A stretch of DNA of 64,000 nucleotides from Triplophysa rosa (lineage: Eukaryota > Chordata > Actinopteri > Cypriniformes > Nemacheilidae). The notes under the pieces are model-generated. The model was not told where the DNA came from and did no database searches. It saw only the letters and a list, made by a program, of their open reading frames with translations. The stretch lies in assembly GCF_024868665.1 (NCBI RefSeq), contig NC_079900.1, positions 25,935,633-25,999,632 of the forward strand. Reading direction: 5' to 3'. The position numbers were made by a program, and so were the translations under genes. Each line of letters opens with the position of its first letter. The stretch's first letter is position 1. Shown in pieces: positions 23,000-32,470 of this stretch.

Positions 23000-24130
23000 T
23001 TATTGTGTAGACTCAACAAAAAAATTAACGTAACAGTTTGCATCAATATTTTTGCCATTTTGTGACAGCTTCTAACAAAATTTCATCAAAGTTCATCCAA
23101 CAAACTACATTGGGTCAGACAGATTACTTTTTTCTCTTAGATGAAATGTATTTTTAAGTAACACCAATTTAAAAATTGTTGCTCATTATTGAAATTATTA
23201 AGTTGTTCCAACTTTTTTTTTATACTGATTTAATCAAAGACACTGGTTGTAAATAAACTTTTTTATTTTATATCTCAATTTAAAAAAAATTCTCAATAAC
23301 AATTAAAAGCAAGAGCTGATTGTGCCTATAGCATCTCCAATGAGATGCCTTTTGTGTAAAACAGCATTTGTGGTTATTTTCTTTGAGCCTAACCATAGCC
23401 TAAGCAAATGCTCTATCCTTCAGGACCATGGTAACCTCTTAAAACCACTAACATAACCAAAACCCTTTTAAATGCCAAGAGAACAAAATATTAAACATTA
23501 TTAAGTCTCATGCTGTTCTCATCTTGATAAAAATCCATAAAATAACTCTGTATTTCTACATTAACTCTTATTATCCAGTACCATGCAATGCATGATGGGA
23601 AATGGAGATCCTCAGCAATGCTATACTTTGATACAACAAGCATCAGTCATGTACCCTCAACTGTAATAGATTAAGTTAAATGATTGAACATGAACAAATG
23701 TATTTTACTCTTTTCAAACACTTGGCACATAGAGTTTGAACTTGTTTACGTATGTTACATGGTTTGGGATGAGTCTTGAAATCCGGAACTCAATTGGTGT
23801 TGAAAAATTAAGTTATCTAGCCAATTACTTTGAGTTACTGCAACTTAAATATTGTCTGAACACATAAACACAGATTTTTAGGTTAAAATTACACACAATA
23901 TTAAGCTTAAGTAATTATCAACATTACTAAGTCAGCACAACTCATCAAAATAGAGTTTCACACTTAAAAGTTTTAATTATACCAATAATTTCGATTTTTG
24001 ACTTGCACCAATTCATTAAATTAAGTTGTGCCAACAGATGCCATGAATTATTTTTTAAAGTGTAGAGTGTTGTTAAGGTGAGTTGGCCCAGGTCAAAAGA
24101 GCCCACCCCCAAGTCTCTGCATGTGATATT
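23000..24130. other. AT-rich intergenic or intronic DNA
   Basis: No coding exon, RNA gene or bounded element was recognised; several short low-complexity A/T stretches occur. Confidence 0.4.
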
Positions 24131-24139
24131 CTGGAAACA

Positions 24140-24305
24140 AATTACAAAAACTTGTACCCAGTTCCTGGAGGGCCACAGCTCTGCAGAGTTTAGCTCCAAC
24201 CTGCTCCAACCCACACCTGCTCGGAAGTTTCTAGTAATCCTGAAGACATTGATTAGATCAGGTGTTTAATTACAGTTGCTGTGGCCCTCCAGGAATTTTG
24301 TTAGA
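24140..24305. repeat. hAT-type MITE (GGAGGGCCACAG family)
   Basis: Inverted arms TCCTGGAGGGCCACAGC and GCTGTGGCCCTCCAGGA enclose the TTTAGCTCCAACCTGCTCCAAC motif known from cyprinid hAT-derived MITEs. A relative is at 39165-39365. Confidence 0.7.
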
Positions 24306-24324
24306 GAACAGTGCTGTAATACAT

Positions 24325-24580
24325 CCTTAAAGTCCCCATGAACCGGATGTTGCGATCGTTTTGACTTCCGTATTTTGACGCATTTCCGAGTGAAATGGAA
24401 TTTCTAATGAGAAAACAGTGGCTTTCGTCTTTCTCTGCGATTTGATTGGATGTATAAAAACAGCCGTTGCATTTTGAAATGGAACTGGCAAGCAGACTGA
24501 CAGTTGAAGGGGAGGAGTTAACGGATGCTCCGCCCAAGCCGTCTAACATAAGTCATTTAAGATGGATAGTCATTACAGGA
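24325..24580 (+). repeat. Dispersed repeat (AGTCACCATGAAA family), copy 2
   Basis: Opens with TTAAAGTCCCCATGAACCGG and shows the same layout of TCCGAGTGAAAT and TTTGATTGGATG blocks as the copy at 27578. The short LTR element at 24590 begins directly after it. Confidence 0.6.
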
Positions 24581-24589
24581 AAGAAGCGT

Positions 24590-24918
24590 TGTAGCGAGGA
24601 AGGCGGGACGAGAGCCGTGGGGCAGGAAGGTGTGGCCGGTGGAGTGAGTGATAATGAGTATCAGCTGTACGCGCACCGGTCCCGCATGCCTCACGTGGTT
24701 TCTTGGGAGCATAAGAGGACGAGCGACGGGACTGCCGACGAGAGAGGACCGGGCCCGGAAGTGTTAAGTTTTGTTTATGTTCGTGTGGCCGGCAGTCATC
24801 CGTGAGGGGCTGCCGGCCTTTTTACTTCTGTATTATTGTTTGTTTATTTTTCATTAAAGTTTGTTAAACGTTCGCCGGTTCCCGCCTCCTTCCTTCCATT
24901 TTATTGAGCTTTGCTACA
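24590..24918 (+). repeat. 5' LTR of the short element
   Basis: 329 bp, TGTAGCG...GCTACA. It shares with the 3' copy a long block from GGGAGCATAAGAGGACG to GGTTCCCGCCTCCTTCC. Confidence 0.75.
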
Positions 24919-25406
24919 TTGGTGCTGAAACCCGGGAGGAAGGAGGGACATGCTGTCGAAGAGCCCTCGCCGCCGAGCAGCGTCGCGGTGCTGGGGAGTT
25001 CGGGCAGCGCAGACGAAGGACGTCCGCCAGCGGCTGCCCGAAGCGGTGGTGCCGGAGAGAGAGAGCTCGACGGGGGACGAAGACCTCGCTGCCGTGCTCC
25101 TGGGCCAGGGTGGGGTGGGGGCCGTAGAGGAGGGAGCGGAGGAGTTCGGGCCGTTTGCCGTGGGCCGGAGCCTGCTGCTGTCCACCGGGAAAAAAGGGGA
25201 AGAGCAGGGAATGGACAACTCGCTGCCGGCTGCCCTCGGGGGGAAGCCATCGCCGGCCGCCAGGAGGCGGAGGAGGATCGGGTCGCCGTGGAGCATCCCG
25301 CACCACCGCATAGCACCGTGAGGAAGAGCCTCTCGGCTGGGCTGAGGACCGAACGACAGCATGTCAGGGAACCAGACTATTTAAAAAAAAAAAAAAACGG
25401 GGGAGC

Positions 25407-25622
25407 TAGGGAGCATAAGAGGACGAGCGACGGGACTGCCGACGAGAGAGGACCGGGCCCGGAAGTGTTAAGTTTTATTTATGTTTGTGTGGCCGGCAGT
25501 CGACCGTGATGTGGCTGCCGGCCTTTTACTTCTGTGTTATTGTTTGTTTATTTTTGATTAAAGTGTGTTAAATGTTAGCCGGTTCCCGCCTCCTTCCTTC
25601 CTTGCCTAGAGACCTTGTTACA
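25407..25622 (+). repeat. 3' LTR of the short element, 5'-shortened
   Basis: Begins at GGGAGCATAAGAGGACG directly after the polypurine run and ends CCTTGTTACA. The U3 start present in the 5' LTR is absent, by deletion or by recombination. Confidence 0.7.
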
Positions 25623-25627
25623 AGCGC

Positions 25628-27575
25628 ATTTTCATGTTTTAACTAAAGATTATGAGCCCACAAGATTTTTAGAACGAGAATGACCCACATTGATAAACAC
25701 TGCAATATTTCATGAAAAAAGGCATTGTAATTCTTTTTTTCACTGGGAATTTAAAGTGATCATGAATTGAAAACTGACTATTCTTATTTTTATGGAATAT
25801 TTGCCCTTATAATCTTAAATAAAAACAGCCGAACACCTGTTATCTTACCTTTCCTGACATTGCTATTTTCAAGAACCCCTATAATTAGAAACTCAAGATG
25901 GATTTTATGTGTGAGCATGAAGTTGTGGTTTATTCTCTGAATTCACGTTGTATTTTGAGAAAACAATGGCGTGCCTTGGTGATTTCAGCTTTTGCAAACC
26001 GCTAGTTGACAAACCAGGATGCAAAGGATTATCCACACCAAAATGTAAACTTTGAAAATAGCATAGGTAATAACACACCTCATTCCTTTATGCCTATTAT
26101 TTATGTCTGTTTTATGGATAGGTTTGTACAAACGATAGGAAAAGCAATGGTGGACTTTACAAACCCTTTTAATGTCAAAACGGAGTTTTAATTTAATCAT
26201 TTCCCAAAGGACAAAATCCTGCATAATTTTCAATGTTCTATATCACTTGGAAATGTGTTTCGATATCATTTCCCATTTCATCTAAACAACAGAAGGACAA
26301 TATTCCACTCGGCAGCTATAATATCCAGCAGTACTCTGGGATTGTTGTGTGCTAACAGAATGTGAGCAATGCTGTGGTCTGGACTGGATTACGGGGCTGT
26401 GGAAGAGGCCCTGCTCTAAGTCCTGTTTTGGGAAGGCCATCTCCCGGCCCTCAGCAGTGCCTTTAGATGTGGAGCTAGCGTGGGGTTTCTGCCTGTGCTC
26501 CCTGAGCCTGTTCCCAACCGCAGGAATGCAGCGGGAGATGTGGAAGTGGTTAGGACAGTGTTCTGAGGAAGATTTACGCTGGACCCTCTTTCAGTTCATA
26601 TGGCCCCCATTTAATCGTCATACCCACCGCCAGTGTTGGAAGCAGATCCATTTGCGATGTCTAAACAATGCTGGAAATGTTCCAAGTCTGATTAAATGAA
26701 TAAAATCAGGTTGGCATCGGACCCCAGCGATGAGCTCATTGTTTGTTGTGCTATATCACACTCTTGGCAGTTACTAGTCGTGAAAAATGAGGTTTCGGCC
26801 ATGAAGTGTAGAATGCTGGACACTTCATGCACTTAATAGTCTCAGTTTAGCTTACGCCAATAGAATTCATATGCAGATATGATTACATGTCAGTGTGATG
26901 GGGACTGAGCTCATGTTGGGCAAGCCAGATAAGTATTACCTCAAAACTACAATGTACAAATTCATTCATCATGTTATGCGTTTGATGTCATTTATCCTCG
27001 TAATGTATGTGAAACTTCATACAGCCTTTCCTATTAGTGTAAAATCATTAAGTGTTCCATTTGAGACGATACTACCTTCCTAAAATGCGCACTGTAGTTG
27101 GTAGACTGTATAGTGCATAGTTTAAGCCCAGAGTATAATGTGTCATTTGGGACACAACTACTTTATGATCATACACATATTATTGCATTACTTGTCTAGA
27201 ATAGTTATCTACAAATTTTGTTTACTTCAATTCACATTTATTTCTATAGCACTCAAAGCAGCTTTACAGTACATATTAGACAAAGTATAAAGAAGAAATA
27301 TATACAATGCATTATATTATTGCACGTTCTTCTGTAAGATACTGTACATTGACTGTAGTTTTGTAATCAGGCCGGTATATTCATATTAAGCAAGTTTGTG
27401 TATTCAGTTTTGCATATGATGGGTGTTAGTGGTACTAACTGTAAAAAATAATTGTCTGTAAATTTGTCATTAGTTATTTACCCCATGCAGTTTTTTTCCA
27501 TCTGTAAAACACAAAAGTGGTCAATAGTAACACTTTACAATAAGGTTGTATTAATTTGTTAACATTTGTTAATGT
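25628..27575. other. Unassigned DNA with a LINE-tail remnant
   Basis: A moderately GC-rich stretch (26340-26700) carries a 116-codon frame without a recognisable domain. Around 27235-27310 the text TTTATTTCTATAGCACTCAAAGC resembles a reversed LINE 3' tail. 27535-27575 carries the TAACACTTTACAATAAGG motif of a common fish repeat. Nothing else was recognised. Confidence 0.4.
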
Positions 27576-27577
27576 TT

Positions 27578-27868
27578 AAAGTCACCATGAAACGGAAGTT
27601 ATGTTGGACTTCTTTTCCATATCGTGACGTATATCCAAGTGAAACGGCTTCTGAAATTAGAACAAAATGTAGGGCGGGGCTTTATTTTGCTCTTCTCTTC
27701 TTGATTGGTTTGTTGTAAGTTGGGCCGCCCTGGAGGGGAGGGCTAAAAATGCCTGGCCATCGGACAGTCAGTATAGTCCTACCTCTTTTGTTGTTGCTTA
27801 CATCATGTGGTGAAGAGTTGTTGTTGAGAGGGGGAGAGGAGCTTTACGTTTTTGATTTAACTCAACTT
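27578..27868 (+). repeat. Dispersed repeat (AGTCACCATGAAA family), copy 3
   Basis: Opens AGTCACCATGAAACGG and reaches GGGCTAAAAATGCCTGGCC and GAGGGGGAGAGGAGC, the complements of the 22099-22997 copy. The retroviral LTR begins at its right edge, so the provirus probably inserted into or beside it. Confidence 0.6.
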
Positions 27869-27870
27869 GT

Positions 27871-28671
27871 TGTGGAAAAATTTCAGTCTTGTAGTTCAAA
27901 AAATCTCTAATAAGGTCCGGATGTTGAGGAGTTAACTTTATTTGCTCGAGCCAAACAAAGTGAGATGTTCAAAGTCATCTAAAAACCAAGTGTTTTCAGT
28001 CTACAGTTATAGTAAAACTTCTGAAAGGTGGTCCTTTCTAAAACCAATCAGGTATTTTCCCGTTATCTCTTATTTTTATTAACCAATTGTTAATTGTCTG
28101 CCACCAATAAGTCCCAGGTAACAAGGTACGTATCTAATGGTGGTACGCTGGTTATTACATCATTTTTAAAATAATTTGCATACAATGGTTACTACACGAG
28201 ACCACCAAACAAGCCATGGTCTCCATACGAGACGGCGTGGCGTCCGTGCGTAATCATGGTTACTTGTAAACAGTGGAAAATCCCCAGGTTTTAGAGAGAA
28301 CACAACAGGCTTCAAACTTTAGGCCTCTAAAAACATCACTGGATTTTACCTTGTTACATTGTGCTCAAATGTGCTTTAAACATGCATAAAGTGACATTAA
28401 GTGCATTTATATGAACAATCATTGGTTACAGGTACAGATTGTGTCATTAAATCATCAATTCTTCTTCAAATAATCAAATTATCATCATAAACCTACTTAT
28501 ATGTAATTATTCTTATTGACTATGATTTCAGATCAACCCATCTATGTACTAATGTTCCTATGAATACTTCTCAATACTTTTTAGGTATTTTATCAAGTGC
28601 ATTTATAACTGTGGTGAAAAACAGTGCTCAATACATGTAAAAAACATGTATATGTGCCCAGAAATTACACA
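27871..28671 (-). repeat. 3' LTR of the endogenous retrovirus
   Basis: On the minus strand it begins TGTGTAATTTC six bases after the polypurine tract and ends TTTCCACA, about 801 bp. An AATAAA signal (complement at 27937-27942) lies near the 3' end. The right boundary is firm from the polypurine tract; the left one rests on the CA end and could be a few bases off (27868). Confidence 0.7.
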
Positions 28672-28676
28672 ATATA

Positions 28677-28686
28677 TTCCCCCCTT
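28677..28686 (-). promoter_or_regulatory. Polypurine tract
   Basis: Minus-strand AAAGGGGGGA directly upstream of the LTR, the plus-strand primer site of retroviral reverse transcription. It confirms the orientation and the LTR start. Confidence 0.85.
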
Positions 28687-28925
28687 TGGGACTCAAAAAG
28701 AGTCCCACACATGATTAATTTCTGACGAGGAATATACTACAACGTGAATAAGTGCAGGCAAATGCCATCAAAACCATAATAAGAAATGTGTAAGTATATG
28801 CGTGGGCGAAACCCTTAAGTAATTACTCGAAGTATGCAAGCTAAGAAAAATCCATCTTATCCATCTTGGTTATCTCGTTACACGGACAACACCTGCTTAT
28901 AACCCACTATAGAACAAAGACATAT

Positions 28926-30623
28926 CTATTCATTTTCATAGATACGTTCAGTATTAACTGAATAAACAACCATCTGTTGTTGAGGAGCAGACGTGTTAGC
29001 TCTCTTAATAGCCTGCATGACACATGGCCAAAAACATAACAATAACAAAATGGGCAAGAGAATGCAGGTTGCCAACATCAATATGTTATGTAGATTTGGG
29101 AAAATATTATTGAACCAGTCCCAAATGGAAGATTCTGAATTTACTTCTTCTTTTGTGATCATTGTGGATAACATGGTGATGTTATGTATTCCTTGTTCGA
29201 TAAGATGTCCATCCGCGTCATTGTCTGGAATGTACGTGCAACAAGTCTCTCCAATCATAGCACAAACACCTCCGCGTGCTGCGGTGAGTTGGTCCAGGAC
29301 CACTCTGTTCTGGAGTGCGGTAAGCCGTATTCCTCGAAGTTCCTCTCTGATTCCTTCCATCATGATTTTCGTTGTATTGATAAATGAGGCTAGCTCATAT
29401 CTGGTGATTTCCACGTCATGCATCAGTGATTCTACACCCAGTGCTGGGCTGAAAGCAGCCACAAGTTTCTCAGCAACTGTCCATATGTGATGGTTCTTTG
29501 GCACTGGGCTTTCTCTCAGGAAATTGAATAGGTCTCTTCTTGTTCGGTGTTGACTGTCCATTGTTCGATCGGGCAAGATGATGGCCCCTCCATGTAGTTG
29601 GACTAAAGCACATAGTCCTGTCCAGTTCTTTGGTAAGGATAAGTATACTCGATATCCACACAGCCAGTAGTGTCCTTCAACGACACCTGTTCCATCTAGA
29701 TCGGGAACATGCACAGTCAAACATGAAGGACATTTTGCTCGTCCTCTCTCGGAAGTCACAAGGTATTGGTAGGCCACAACTGTTTGTGGAGCTTTATGTG
29801 TAGTTGTAACAAGGCGAGGTGGAGGATGCACATAGTCTGCTATGCGAAGACATGACATACAACTTTGTCTCATAGATTCATTTGTTTGCTTGTAGATATG
29901 TGAACATTTCTTCTCTGGTAATTTTCCCAAGAAATGTCCTCCTGAAGATCGTTCATGACAGATGAGTTTACTAGGTAAATGCTTGACTGTTGCAATCTGA
30001 GCAAAAAGTCTTTTGGGGAGAGTGATTGATTTCCACGTGCTGTCCATTTGAGTCATCATAACAGTATCTCCATTTGGTTTCCTTTGTAGTCCTGCAGCTG
30101 CTATTGCAACCATAGTCATCTCAAATGTTGTGTTATGATCCTGATGTGGCCACCAGTCTCCTCCAGTGGTGCTATGAGGGAACTGAGAACAAACATAACA
30201 GTTTCTGGAAGCATACATTTTGACTGTATGATTGGTGAATCTCCACCACATGTTAGTAGCATAAGGATGAGGGGGATTAGGGTGATCCATCCATGAATCA
30301 AGTTGGTCTGTGTTGTTGATGCTCTGACGTTTATTTCGATGTTTTGGTGCAGACTCTGGAACCAACTGACCTGGGGACAAATGTTCATCTGTAGTAGCAT
30401 TTACTCCAAAGTCAGCCTGTTCCAAGGTAGAATTCATAAAGTCTGTGTGGTTCAAATCCATATCCATGTCTTTGCGCAGAGTTATGTTATCCTTGAAAAG
30501 GGTATCTGGAAGTTCCTTGCCATCTGGGAATTGTCTCAGAAGTATTGGTATTATGATCACACATGTCAAAATGATCAAAACAGATGCTATGTCTCGCTGT
30601 CCAAACAACTTTCGGAGTCCCAT
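28926..30623 (-). CDS. env: Retroviral envelope glycoprotein, uninterrupted, 565 aa
   Basis: A complete gamma-type Env frame. Such proteins are cleaved into a receptor-binding surface subunit (SU) and a membrane-fusing transmembrane subunit (TM). Residues 14-29 are a hydrophobic leader; the site RNKR at 96-99 could release a long leader. SU carries CYVC at 142-145 (the CXXC isomerase-type motif) and several N-glycosylation sites. RTRR at 360-363 is the SU/TM furin site. TM has the immunosuppressive-like LQNR...LDQLTA segment from 437 and CX6CC at C454/C461/C462. The membrane anchor is about 512-534, with a 30-residue tail. The stretch after the furin site is rather polar for a fusion peptide. 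No stop or frameshift is seen. An open env in an incomplete provirus suggests either a young insertion or a captured host gene; the sequence alone does not decide. Confidence 0.93.
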   Translation of the reverse strand: MGLRKLFGQRDIASVLIILTCVIIIPILLRQFPDGKELPDTLFKDNITLRKDMDMDLNHTDFMNSTLEQADFGVNATTDEHLSPGQLVPESAPKHRNKRQSINNTDQLDSWMDHPNPPHPYATNMWWRFTNHTVKMYASRNCYVCSQFPHSTTGGDWWPHQDHNTTFEMTMVAIAAAGLQRKPNGDTVMMTQMDSTWKSITLPKRLFAQIATVKHLPSKLICHERSSGGHFLGKLPEKKCSHIYKQTNESMRQSCMSCLRIADYVHPPPRLVTTTHKAPQTVVAYQYLVTSERGRAKCPSCLTVHVPDLDGTGVVEGHYWLCGYRVYLSLPKNWTGLCALVQLHGGAIILPDRTMDSQHRTRRDLFNFLRESPVPKNHHIWTVAEKLVAAFSPALGVESLMHDVEITRYELASFINTTKIMMEGIREELRGIRLTALQNRVVLDQLTAARGGVCAMIGETCCTYIPDNDADGHLIEQGIHNITMLSTMITKEEVNSESSIWDWFNNIFPNLHNILMLATCILLPILLLLCFWPCVMQAIKRANTSAPQQQMVVYSVNTERIYENE

Positions 30624-30676
30624 GGGTGTCTTGAGCTCTCCATATTGTTATTTACAAAGTTCAATTTTAGTAAAAT

Positions 30677-31153
30677 TCAATTTAAATCATATCCTTCAGT
30701 GTGATAAGTAAAAATCATCCACTGACCTGGTTTTAATCTGGCTTCTGCTCTAAATCGTGTATGACAATTATGTGGTTTAAATTTCAAAGTTCCTGTGTTC
30801 AGGTTAATTGAGGGCCAAAACAAATATTGAGTGCACACGGTTAAAGTCCAACTTGGCCTTCTTTCAGTCCATTAATCATCCTGTGTTGAAGTAAAACCTA
30901 CAGCCAATATAGCATTGTCTTGTGACAGCAATTTCAGAGGCTCTAGCAGTTCCAATTGTCTTTGTTCTTGAAATACAGACACATAACCAGAATTCACCAG
31001 TTCTTGATAACACGGTCTCTCAGTACCTTCCTCCCTGGTTGGAAAATAAAGTGATGTTCCTCTTATTCGGTCTGCAGGTGGTTTTCTGTGTGGGGTGTCA
31101 TTCGTATGATCAGGTTTGAATTTTTCAGCAAATTGTCTAAAGGCAGATGACAT
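30677..31153 (-). pseudogene. Small ORF B upstream of env, split by one in-frame stop
   Basis: An ATG-initiated frame of 93 codons ends at TAA (30872-30874), but the same frame continues open for another 64 codons to TGA (30677-30679), 53 bases before the env ATG. Two blocks resemble ORF A: LLSQDNAILAV (residues 76-86) against LLQQDESILAV, and F-W-P-x5-N-T-G-x-L beyond the stop against F-R-P-x5-A-T-G-x-L. The spacing between the blocks is nearly equal in both. So the stop most likely cuts an original product of about 158 residues. The N-terminal 60 residues are basic and proline-rich (HRKPPADRIRG). No known family was recognised; it is not integrase-like. The position suggests an accessory gene of the retrovirus. 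Confidence 0.6.
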
Positions 31154-31169
31154 TCGTCACATACAATGT

Positions 31170-31406
31170 TTATAAGTCAATTATTTGGGTAATAATCCGT
31201 ATAATATTTCCAAAGCTGCGTAGTGATAGCCTATATTCCAAAGTTAAATGGCCAGTTGCTCTGTCCAATATTGGTCTAAAGTTTTGCCTTGTTTCGCCAA
31301 CAATATACGTTCTTCCTAATTGTGTTGCGTTATCTGTAGATTTTTCTGCAGCTGTTACAAAGACTGCTAATATACTCTCGTCCTGTTGCAGGAGTCTTCT
31401 ATCAAC
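31170..31406 (-). CDS. Small ORF A upstream of ORF B, N-terminus lost in gap
   Basis: An open frame of 78 codons enters from the assembly gap and ends at TAA (31170-31172), 16 bases before the ORF B start codon. It begins with LLQQDESILAV and contains TYIVGETRQNF, RPILDRATGHLTLEYRLSL and a hydrophobic IIRIITQIIDL end. It is the apparent paralogue of ORF B, giving a tandem pair. The product is not recognised as Gag, protease, RT, RNase H or integrase. Its start and true length cannot be seen. Confidence 0.55.
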   Translation of the reverse strand, partial: VDRRLLQQDESILAVFVTAAEKSTDNATQLGRTYIVGETRQNFRPILDRATGHLTLEYRLSLRSFGNIIRIITQIIDL

Positions 31407-31506
31407 NNNNNNNNNNNNNNNNNNNNNNNNNNNNNNNNNNNNNNNNNNNNNNNNNNNNNNNNNNNNNNNNNNNNNNNNNNNNNNNNNNNNNNNNNNNNNN
31501 NNNNNN
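31407..31506. other. Assembly gap (100 N)
   Basis: Exactly 100 undetermined bases, a conventional placeholder for a gap of unknown size. It cuts the retrovirus at ORF A. Confidence 1.
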
Positions 31507-31569
31507 ACTTATTTTGTTCGCCAATCAAGTTCTACCCCTAAACCTTATTCTCATAGAAAACTGCAACGT

Positions 31570-31583
31570 GTTGTCATAGCAAC
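31570..31583. promoter_or_regulatory. X-box-like RFX palindrome
   Basis: GTTGTCATAGCAAC fits the RFX consensus GTNRCC-N-RGYAAC closely (one deviation per half-site from GTTGCCATGGCAAC). An ETS-like ACTTCCTG follows within 10 bases. No transcript start is visible next to it; a chance match is possible. Confidence 0.3.
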
Positions 31584-31662
31584 GTGGTACTTCCTGTTTC
31601 CTTTTTTGCCGGTATGTCCTACGAAGGATGTCTCGTTCAATTCTAAGTTGATCCTTTGAGAG

Positions 31663-31943
31663 CAGCGGTTCTCAAACTTTTTCATTGTAAGGCCTCTTTT
31701 GTGTAGAGTGCATCACTTTGCGGTCCCCCAAATAAAGACTTATAATCTAAAATTTAACATTTTTATTTAAACAAAAACATATTCGGTTATACAATGCTGA
31801 AACATCAATTATTTTGTCTGGTGGTCTTATTTTTATGATGTTTGATTGCATAAAATCTATGATCAATTTCTATATTTTATAAAATGCCACAAAATCGGTG
31901 GCCCCCTGGATGCATCTCTGGGCCCCCAGTTTGAGAACTACTG
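31663..31943. mobile_element. hAT-type MITE, CAGCGGTTCTCAAACT ends
   Basis: The 281-bp element has near-perfect inverted termini CAGCGGTTCTCAAACT and AGTTTGAGAACTACTG, characteristic of Charlie-like hAT MITEs. Flanks are similar (TTTGAGAG, CTTTAGAG) but not an exact 8-bp duplication. Confidence 0.8.
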
Positions 31944-32239
31944 CTTTAGAGGATGATACCTCTAGAGGACACAAGGACGCAGCCTTACGAAACGAGACAC
32001 AGCTAGTGTTTACGTTCAATGCCTCCAACATGGCCGACTTCCGGATTGATGAGGCGTCGTGAAAACCATCTATACTTTCCAAAATAGACGATTACAAAGG
32101 CAAAAAAATAATCCTTTAGTAATTCGGCAAAGCAATAAAACGTTTATAGGATGTGGTTAAAATAGTGGTTTCCTTGAGGAAATATACAGTAAAGATAATA
32201 AAAGTTAAATTGGTTTATCTGGTTTTCGTCCTCCTTCAC

Positions 32240-32470
32240 AAACCTCGACAAAAACAAACGCCTCCTGTACAGGCGGAAGTGTTTGGCAACCCCGCCCCCA
32301 GCGTGTTATGCGCGTGAGCCGCAGCAGGAAGCGGAAGAATAGTAGTAAGTCCGTCTGTTAAGTGGTGAAGCAGCACAATGAGACATTAAACGGCAGTTAA
32401 ATAAAACGTTAGAGAAGTTATACATCTCTGCCCCTTACTCTTCAGGATTTGAGTGTGTTTATATGTATGT
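32240..32470 (+). promoter_or_regulatory. Promoter-like region and 5' UTR
   Basis: GC-richer than its surroundings, with an ETS-type GGCGGAAGTG (near 32271), a GC box CCCCGCCCCC (near 32288), several CpGs and AGGAAGCGGAAG (near 32327). There is no TATA box, which fits a housekeeping-type promoter for the exon that follows. Confidence 0.5.

Larger units (their letters stand above)
24590..25622 (+). mobile_element. Short, internally deleted LTR retrotransposon
   Basis: Two LTR copies flank only about 490 bp of internal DNA. The 5' LTR (24590-24918) begins TGTAGCG and ends GCTACA. A primer-binding-site-like TGGTGCTGAAACCCGGGA follows at 24920-24937. A polypurine run (25383-25405) precedes the 3' LTR, which ends GTTACA at 25622. 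Flanks AGCGT and AGCGC are a 5-bp duplication with one mismatch. The 3' LTR lacks about the first 115 bases of the 5' LTR. There is no protease, RT or integrase, so it must depend on a relative. The internal region is very GC-rich, and the 201-codon frame at 24904-25509 (Arg/Gly/Pro-rich) is a composition effect. Confidence 0.75.
27871..31406 (-). mobile_element. Endogenous retrovirus, 3' half, running into assembly gap
   Basis: On the minus strand the order is: small ORF A, small ORF B, env, polypurine tract, LTR. No gag, protease, RT or integrase is visible. The 100-N gap begins inside ORF A, so the 5' part may be hidden in a gap of unknown true size or deleted. Beyond the gap (from 31507) there is no sign of the matching 5' LTR. 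The env has a CXXC in SU and CX6CC in TM, the arrangement of gamma-type envelopes. The orientation is antisense to cep112. Confidence 0.85.

Noticed and set aside
24904..25509. 201-codon Arg/Gly/Pro-rich frame and several overlapping frames
   Set aside because: High GC removes stops in all frames; it spans primer site, internal region and 3' LTR of the short LTR element.
26349..26699. 116-codon frame in a GC-richer stretch
   Set aside because: No domain, no splice context as a cep112 exon and not coiled coil.
31147..31659. 170-codon + strand frame
   Set aside because: It runs through the 100 N gap; a third of it is undetermined and it is antisense to the retroviral ORFs.
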